A stretch of 64,000 bases of DNA from Ypsolopha sequella (lineage: Eukaryota > Arthropoda > Insecta > Lepidoptera > Ypsolophidae), in assembly GCA_934047225.1 (NCBI GenBank), contig OW204012.1, positions 13,950,001 through 14,014,000 of the forward strand. The letters are read 5' to 3'. This document shows, piece by piece, positions 58,301-64,000 of this stretch; within the stretch, counting starts at the first letter, position 1; each line of letters begins with the position of its first letter. A program made the translations under genes and the position numbers. The notes under the pieces were generated by a model. The model saw only the letters and a list, made by a program, of their open reading frames with translations, was not told the origin of the DNA and searched no databases.

Positions 58301-61300
58301 TCTTCAGTGAATATTGACATTGGGATTGGTGACAGCTCGTATGTGAAGAACTCTCGCAATTCTTCATCTGATTGTTTTAGGACACACAACCTATGAAACA
58401 ATGTTAGAGGATTAACAGTTACCTGTTTATTGCCAACAACAATAGTTCATACAGCTGAAGAAAGGGACACCACATTGTTTTTACGTTTGAATTTCACTTC
58501 CTTGAAGTTCTGGCCGACTGCTGTTAGCATCGATTCTCTTCCAATCTCTAGAGCCATGTGACTATTGACAGAAATTTCTCCAACTTGGCCACTGCTGATG
58601 GACATAATGAAATCTGCTTTAGGGAATGGAGGGTGCTGTGAAAACCAGTTACAGAGTTTTTCAGTATCTGATTCATCTCTGGTGACACGAGATGGTCGCA
58701 TGTCAACATGCTGTTCAGTTGTTGCAGTAGTAATCTCGCAGTATGTTTCCACTTCATCGCAGATTTTCTCTAGATACACCATGCCCAATGTCCATCGGGA
58801 GAGTACACTGTCAGTTATACCACGTCCTCGGGTGAGCCCTCCATAGCTTTTCATAGATCTCATCAGTACTTGCTCAATGGTCATATCTGACCATATGCCC
58901 GACCAAAATTTGTTAGTTCGTCGGATGGTGAAGTATCCCTTTCTTGTGAAATTATCGTATTCAAGAGGGTCCATTTTCCCTTCCACTTCTAGCATATCTT
59001 GCAAATATAACTGTGCACACTTTGCATAAAAGAAATGCCCCGATGCGTGGAAGAATGGCAGCATTTTCTGGATGGTGGCCAAATGCAAATTCCAATCGAC
59101 TGTCCGTTCTGCTTGAATGAATTGCTTCACCAGTGTCACCATTCGAAAATAAAGAACCCACAGCTTTGCGGTTGGTCCATTGCTTTCAAGCTTGGAAAGG
59201 GCATCTGTGAATTTCGTCGTAAGTGCTTGAAATTACTCATTTTCGTGTGCTGTCAGAATTGCAGATCTGTCAGAGATTGAAAGAATGTCTTCAATAAAGC
59301 TGTTGTCCTCTTCAGTCAAGTGAATTGTTCTCATAGCTTCACTTGCCAAGGAAAGATAGACCAAACTGTGGGCTCTCACTGCTCTAGAATAAGCATGTCC
59401 AGATAACATCTTCTCAATGCTGTTTTCAGCATAAATTGTCGAGAGCAGTTCCCTTAGACCACTTCCACTCATAATCATACCTATTGATCCCATGTAAGAC
59501 ATTAGTAGGTGAAAACCCCCTAGCCTCACCACAACGTTACTCAAATCAGTGCCCTGACAGTTTGCGACTATCTCTTTGGCTTTAATGTATAGGGGTTGGT
59601 CAAAAGTAACAACGCAGGTTTTTGTCCATGGGTTCGGCATCTCTCATTTGCAAGCCGAAGGGCTGTAAGAACTGTGTCATAATTGGATGGGAGGTGGTTA
59701 ATGAATGGCAGACATATAATTTTGGAGGTTTCAAAATGTTTCTCTGCTGTTGCTTCCTCCATGAACCCATTCCATCCCGGGATGTTTACCTTTTTTTGAA
59801 CCTTCCCATATAACCATAACATATCCGAAGGAAGTGGCAGAATTTCTTCAGGTAGCGAATGAACATTGTCCATGTTAACAATTTTAATTCCTGACAAACC
59901 TTGATTGGACGACACTTGTTGGAAGGTTTCTAGCTGAATAGGAGGATTTTGCTGTACAAGTTCTGAAGCAGTGCACTTCGTAAGACGAGCTATTTGTTTC
60001 TCAGGACATAAGGAATCATGAGGAGTCACAATCAGGATACCTCCCATTGCGTGGAAAGTGCCCAATCCATCTAGTGTGCTCACATTGAAGTCGGCGTTAT
60101 CAAAAACAAATTGCACAAACGGTATTGAAGGCTCCTTCAACATGAATTGGTCTGGTTTCATGATGGCCGAGGTTTCCAAAAGCATAGTCTCCTTGACTAG
60201 CTGAGAATCCAAGCGTTGACAATAACTCAATCAGATGTTTTGACCCGAACTTGTGATACAAGTATACACCAATTCCATGAAGTAATGAAAAGATGAACGA
60301 GCGAGGCCTCACTGCTGATAGTATTGAATGTGCAAGAGCAACGCACTTCTTTCTGTAGGGCTCCAAGCAGCCTCGTTTGTCTTTTAAAATTACTGTTTCC
60401 AGTAATAGTTTTAAAGAATCAGGGATAACAGAATCTACATTTTGGAAGAAGTCGTCAGATGGTGTGAATTGTTTTGTGTCGTACACTTGCGACCGTATGT
60501 CCTCTCGTATGACTTCAGCAGCTGCCTTCACCACGCGTAATCTTTCTGCTTGAGGATCTGAGCTTCTACTTTCATACCATGTACTAGTGAGAATTTTATG
60601 GCCTGTGTTTTTAAAACAAACAATCGTTTGTTTGGAGGATGTCTCAGCGATCAAAATGCCCTCTCCATACTTTCTAAACAAGCGATTTTTGACTGTTCTC
60701 CGTTGAGGTCGTTCTCCTCTTATCTGTTTCATGAGTTCATCTAGAGAGAACTGACATTCCTCAGCGTTTTCTTCCAGAAATGAATAAATAACTTCCATGG
60801 CCTCATCAACTATGGTATGCTGACGATTTTCCCTGGACATTCCTGTTGGTGGTACCTGGTAGAACTTTATTTGGCAAACCCGATGATATCTCGCATCAAG
60901 GGCTATCAAATCTGTGTTCTCAGATATACGATCTTTTATTTTAAGAGCCCATTCATCGCCACGTTTCTCAGCTGCTTTCAAGATTGTGACATTAAAAGAC
61001 AACTTTTCCACAGTAATAACATTGTTTCTTTTTTCTGGCTTCTTCTTCCTTTCAGCCACAAGGAACTCTTCAGTTATTTTGTCTCCACAGAGAAAACAGT
61101 GTTCTCCGAAATTGAACTGCTCAGACACTGATCTCGTGGCCTTTGATGGCATAATATTTGATTTTCCACGGCAAACAGCTGCTTTGATCAACTTTGGATT
61201 GTTGTATTTCACCTGACAAGCACTGTGCACATATATCTCATTCACGTCTTTCAATAAACGTTCATTTTCTCGGTTATTTAAAGAAACACTCGACGCAATT

Positions 61301-63027
61301 AGGGTTTTTACACCTCTTTCCTTCACTAACCGCAGTTCACCTTCACTTGAAGTCTCCTTACATATAAAACACAAATCTGCGCTGGGACTGGGATCCGACA
61401 TTCTGTTTTTTTTTTAATTTAATCTATATTTTAAATTTATTGTGGCAAATTTCACCTTCCTTTTACCACGATACTCTTTGATATGAGAAAAATAACAAAA
61501 AAATGTGACAAATCATTCCAAAAACACAAAAAACAAAAAAGACAAAAAATATATGAAAAAGGTTTTTTTTCTTTATTAACAGAAACATAAAAACTTAAAT
61601 AACATGAAATAAAACTAAAATCAAACCTGTCATGAAAAAGGTTGAATACCTGTAGCCTCAGAATAAGGAATCCTGTAGCGAAAGCTACAACTTGCAACAC
61701 TAGCACACTCAGTTGGAGATAATTGGAATTACATCGCTCGGAGGTCTAACTCGTTTAGTTTCAAGAACCTCTGATAGAGCCCGCTAGTGTTGCTCGAGTG
61801 ACGTCTGAGATATTGATAAAATGGGCAAGTTCGAAACAATCAATACATTCTAAAAGGCATTATCTCGGAAACCATTAAGCCTACAGAAAAAGTTTTAATC
61901 TCATATTGTAGAAAATTTAGTCTACTTTAAACGCGTAATGCGTAAGTATTTGAAAAATTTGTCTTTTAAGCTTAAAATTGACAAAAACTGATATAAAGGC
62001 GAAAATTTCGCAGTTTTTTCGATTTATGACAAGGTTGCGTTCGGTGCTCGAGGTCAAAAACTTGGATTATTGATTGGGCCAACATCATAAACAAGTCAGC
62101 AAAAAATCAGAACTAACATATTTGACGCAAGGTACCTACCCTTTCAGACGACAAGGTTACTGGAGTATGAACGCTTTTAATCATAATTATGTTGGAGATT
62201 TCGTTGGTCTTTTACTAATAACTCCAACATGGATATAAAAACTAATATGACAAATGGAGTGTATTGATGATAAGTACTTTCAGATTTAATGGTCTCTTGC
62301 AAGTCTGAAATCTTATCAAAATTTAGAATTATCTGATGGCACACAATTATTTTACTTTTTTTTTTATTTGCGTTACTTATTGCTTAGAGCAAATGTTTTT
62401 AATTACTTTTGTAAATACAAAGGTAAATCCAAATGCTCTTCCTTCCAAGTGGTCTGTCCACTGATCAATATTGAGCCCAACACTACCTAAGTATACGACA
62501 AACTGTATTGATACAACATTGCTAACTAATATATCTTTAGTTACCAGAAAAACATAAAAAGCCCTCTTTCGGATAGTGTTATTCAAATAATTTTGCCAAA
62601 TAAACTTACAAACATGTTTTTATTTTTTTTATAGAATGTGTTCAGCGCATGTCTGCAAACAGCTGCTCCAGCCGTCAACCTGGGAAACATTGGCTACTCT
62701 GGATCTGGCTGTGGTTGTGGGGCCTCTATCTTGAACAACGCTGGCTACAACAACGTTGGTTTCAACAATATTGGTTACAACAACGCTGCTCTTAACTCTG
62801 GATACGGCAGCTACGCTGGCTACGGTAGCTCTTCTGGTTACGGCGGTTCAGGCACTGGACAAATCGACGCCGACGGTTTACTGGATGTTGGTGGCTACAG
62901 CAGTGTGTACGGCAACCTGCCAGTGACTGGTCTGGTGCAGTTCAACGGTAACCTCCCAGCTTGTGGTACCGTTACTGTCATTGGTAACACTCCCAGCATC
63001 TGTGACTGCGGCTGCAACTACTACTGA
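55313..63027 (+). CDS. Chorion class A protein, gene A4
   Basis: The CDS is exon 1 at 55313-55363 (MAKFTFLLVCAQALLIQ) joined to exon 2 at 62635-63027, phase 0, giving 147 aa. Donor CAG/GTAAATA; acceptor TATAG/AATGTG. The mature protein differs from A3 at only two positions of exon 2 (SACLQTA here, SAYLQAA in A3). The class A centre and CDCGCNYY tail are intact. AATAAA at 63067-63072. The intron is 7,271 bp, fourteen times that of A3, because of a 415-bp MITE and a 6.34-kb DNA transposon. Whether it is still spliced efficiently cannot be told from sequence. Confidence 0.92.
55382..55796. mobile_element. 415-bp MITE with TTAA target duplication
   Basis: Ends GGCGGTAC and GTATCGCC are inverted (one mismatch). 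TTAA flanks both sides (55378-55381 and 55797-55800), while A3 has a single TTAA at 35987-35990. TTAA duplication is typical of piggyBac-type transposases. The element itself does not code for protein. Confidence 0.85.
56420..56650 (+). repeat. Dispersed repeat nested in the DNA transposon
   Basis: GTGAAATGCAAGTCACAATC, TTATTACGTCCCAACG and TTCGGGCACAAATACTTGC match 16110-16330. Confidence 0.6.
56787..61401 (-). pseudogene. Transposon-encoded zinc-finger / FEN-like nuclease / CXC protein, broken
   Basis: From the ATG at 61401: two CxxC...HxxC modules (LCFICKE...VHSACQ, HCFLCGD...YHRVCQ, about residues 11-175); a conserved region (FDNADFNVSTLDGLGTFHAM, GSGLRELLSTIYAENS, SMKSYGGLTRGRGITDS); an FEN/XPG-like nuclease region in 58401-57322 (VVFDGYPS, QAEEDADRLII, VVGEDIDLLIIL, HAFSGCDSTSCFFGLGKK); and a C-terminal tesmin/TSO1-type CXC domain (ISCGCKKGCGNACSCRKAG). 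An intron of 106 bp is well supported at 57321-57216 (CAG/GTACAA, TTACAG/GTACAG), joining TYHQ to VQAWLG. Breaks: compensating frameshifts near 60200 and 59620, and in-frame stops at 59235-59233 (TAA) and 58449-58447 (TGA). Total about 1,500 codons. It resembles a family of large uncharacterised animal proteins. Confidence 0.82.
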
Positions 63028-63104
63028 GTAGTGGGAACAATTGACCGAAAACCAAAACAACATTAAAATAAACAATTTTCAATGCAATTTGTGTTTAAAA
63101 TATT

Positions 63105-63495
63105 TTTCAATGCAAGTGCTCGTAAAGGCCCCCTTTTTATGCATCAAAACCGAACAGAAAGTCGATTATTTTGCCTTAGGGCTTTATTATTTTTTTTTTT
63201 ATTTATTTACAATGGTTGGCTAACCTGCAACCTTTCCTGTGTACCATAAATGTTATACTTTTTTTTTCCACTGTTTAAACGGCTCTGGATACAGTCCTTT
63301 TGAGTCAATCATAATTTAAAGTTCACAAGATTATATTTGTTTTATTTCCTCACACTATGCATTGAAAAACGTAGTATGATAAACGGGCGTAAGAGCAATA
63401 AATTACTCGGTTACGTTTAAAACACTCGCTACGCTCGTGTTTTAAATCGTCCTCGTAGTTTATTCCTTTTCGCCCTTGTAGCATAAACTACTATG
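63105..63495 (+). repeat. R450 dispersed repeat, copy downstream of A4
   Basis: TTCAATGCAAGTGCTCGTAA to TAGCATAAACTACT, as at 9533-9925. Confidence 0.75.
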
Positions 63496-63529
63496 AGTTG
63501 CAGTACATCAGGAAGGAACATTATAGTCC

Positions 63530-63730
63530 TAGGGCCATTAAGAAAATGGTACTCATTTTCCTACCCACTTCTCGAAGTGGTAGCTAATAGATATGATGAC
63601 GTCATAATTTTGTTGAGGTTTTCTATTTATTTTATTTGAACACTATCGTGTGCGGTTTCAAATAAAAGGGCTTCATGAGCTGATTGCAAACTATACCATT
63701 GCATTTCAGCCACGTATTTTAAAAAACAAA
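63530..63730 (+). repeat. Partial copy of the A2-downstream foldback element
   Basis: ATGATGACGTCATAATTTTG and GGGCTTCATGAGCTGATTG match the left arm at about 24400-24500. The right arm is missing. Confidence 0.55.
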
Positions 63731-64000
63731 AAAAACAGCCAAGTACGAGTCAGATTCTCGTATAGTGCGCGCCAATCTTTTAGTCGCCTCTGATTAAATT
63801 ACGAGTGCAAGCTTGTGCAGGTGCAGTCAATAATGGAAACAATAGTATGAACGTTTGATTATTAAATGTTTACTATAAGTGGGAAGGTGTACTTGTTGTA
63901 CCTACCTGTTTAATATATATTTATTATTTTAGTGGAATCTTAACTGTTTAAATAAAACAAATTAATATAAACACCATTTTCCTACATTGTCGCCTTAAAA

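Larger units (their letters stand above)
55828..62167 (-). mobile_element. 6.34-kb DNA transposon with about 340-bp TIRs and 3-bp TSD
   Basis: Ends are TACGCCAGTAACC (left) and, reversed, TACTCCAGTAACC (right). The inverted repeats run about 55828-56165 and 61825-62167 with scattered differences; conserved blocks include GAGCACCGAACGCAACCTTG and TGACCTCGAGC. Flanks are TGA at 55825-55827 and 62168-62170, against one TGA at 36015-36017 in the A3 intron. It carries one broken minus-strand gene (56787-61401) and a nested repeat (56420-56650). A zinc-finger plus FEN/XPG-like nuclease with a 3-bp duplication best fits the Academ group; this is inference. Confidence 0.85.
47200..63268 (+). repeat. 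Segmental duplication, copy 4 (pair B4/A4)
   Basis: The counterpart of 29668-37125. The size difference of about 8.6 kb is explained within about 50 bp by the insertions listed separately: LINE 49645-53808, MITE 55382-55796 and transposon 55828-62167 gained here; LINE 32843-34338, Helitron 34988-35600 and one 255-bp tandem unit present only in copy 3. Confidence 0.85.

Noticed and set aside
61452..61706. 84-codon ORF upstream of the transposon gene
   Set aside because: Phe/Leu-rich translation of an AT-rich stretch with no recognisable motif; it probably belongs to the element's 5' non-coding part.

Overview
The window is a stretch of lepidopteran (moth or butterfly) nuclear DNA holding part of an eggshell (chorion) gene cluster. 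I recognise the group from eight chorion genes (four class A, four class B). Each has a 17-codon signal-peptide exon, one intron at a fixed position in phase 0, and a second exon encoding a Gly/Tyr/Cys-rich mature protein. The surrounding repeats also look lepidopteran (a Helitron ending in CTAG, repeats containing CCAAGTGCGAGTC, LINEs with short tandem-repeat tails). I cannot name the species.

Layout: the chorion genes form four divergent B(-)/A(+) pairs. Pair 1 is B1 998-2436 and A1 7146-11004. Pair 2 is B2 16546-18103 and A2 22402-24158. Pair 3 is B3 30046-31646 and A3 35922-36882. Pair 4 is B4 47594-48941 and A4 55313-63027. In silkmoths such pairs share a promoter of a few hundred bp. 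Here the two start codons of each pair lie 4.3-6.4 kb apart, and in every pair a non-LTR retrotransposon sits in the gap. Each gene still has its own TATA box and conserved proximal promoter.

Pairs 3 and 4 are a direct segmental duplication (about 29668-37125 and 47200-63268). Because one copy serves as the empty site for insertions in the other, several transposon boundaries can be read to the base or nearly so. Copy 3 gained a LINE and a Helitron. Copy 4 gained a restriction-like-endonuclease LINE with an open 961-985 codon ORF, a TTAA-flanked MITE and a 6.34-kb DNA transposon.

That DNA transposon (55828-62167, inside the A4 intron) is the most interesting object. It has imperfect terminal inverted repeats of about 340 bp and a 3-bp TGA target duplication. 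It carries one broken gene of about 1,500 codons on the minus strand, with paired CxxC...HxxC zinc modules, an FEN/XPG-like nuclease region and a C-terminal tesmin/TSO1-type CXC domain, plus one spliceable intron.

The rest is transposon debris: fragments of jockey-like LINEs, Tc1/mariner transposases, a hAT MITE with an exact 8-bp target duplication, several long foldback elements, a 360-bp near-perfect palindrome and a minisatellite. No ordinary housekeeping gene was recognised.
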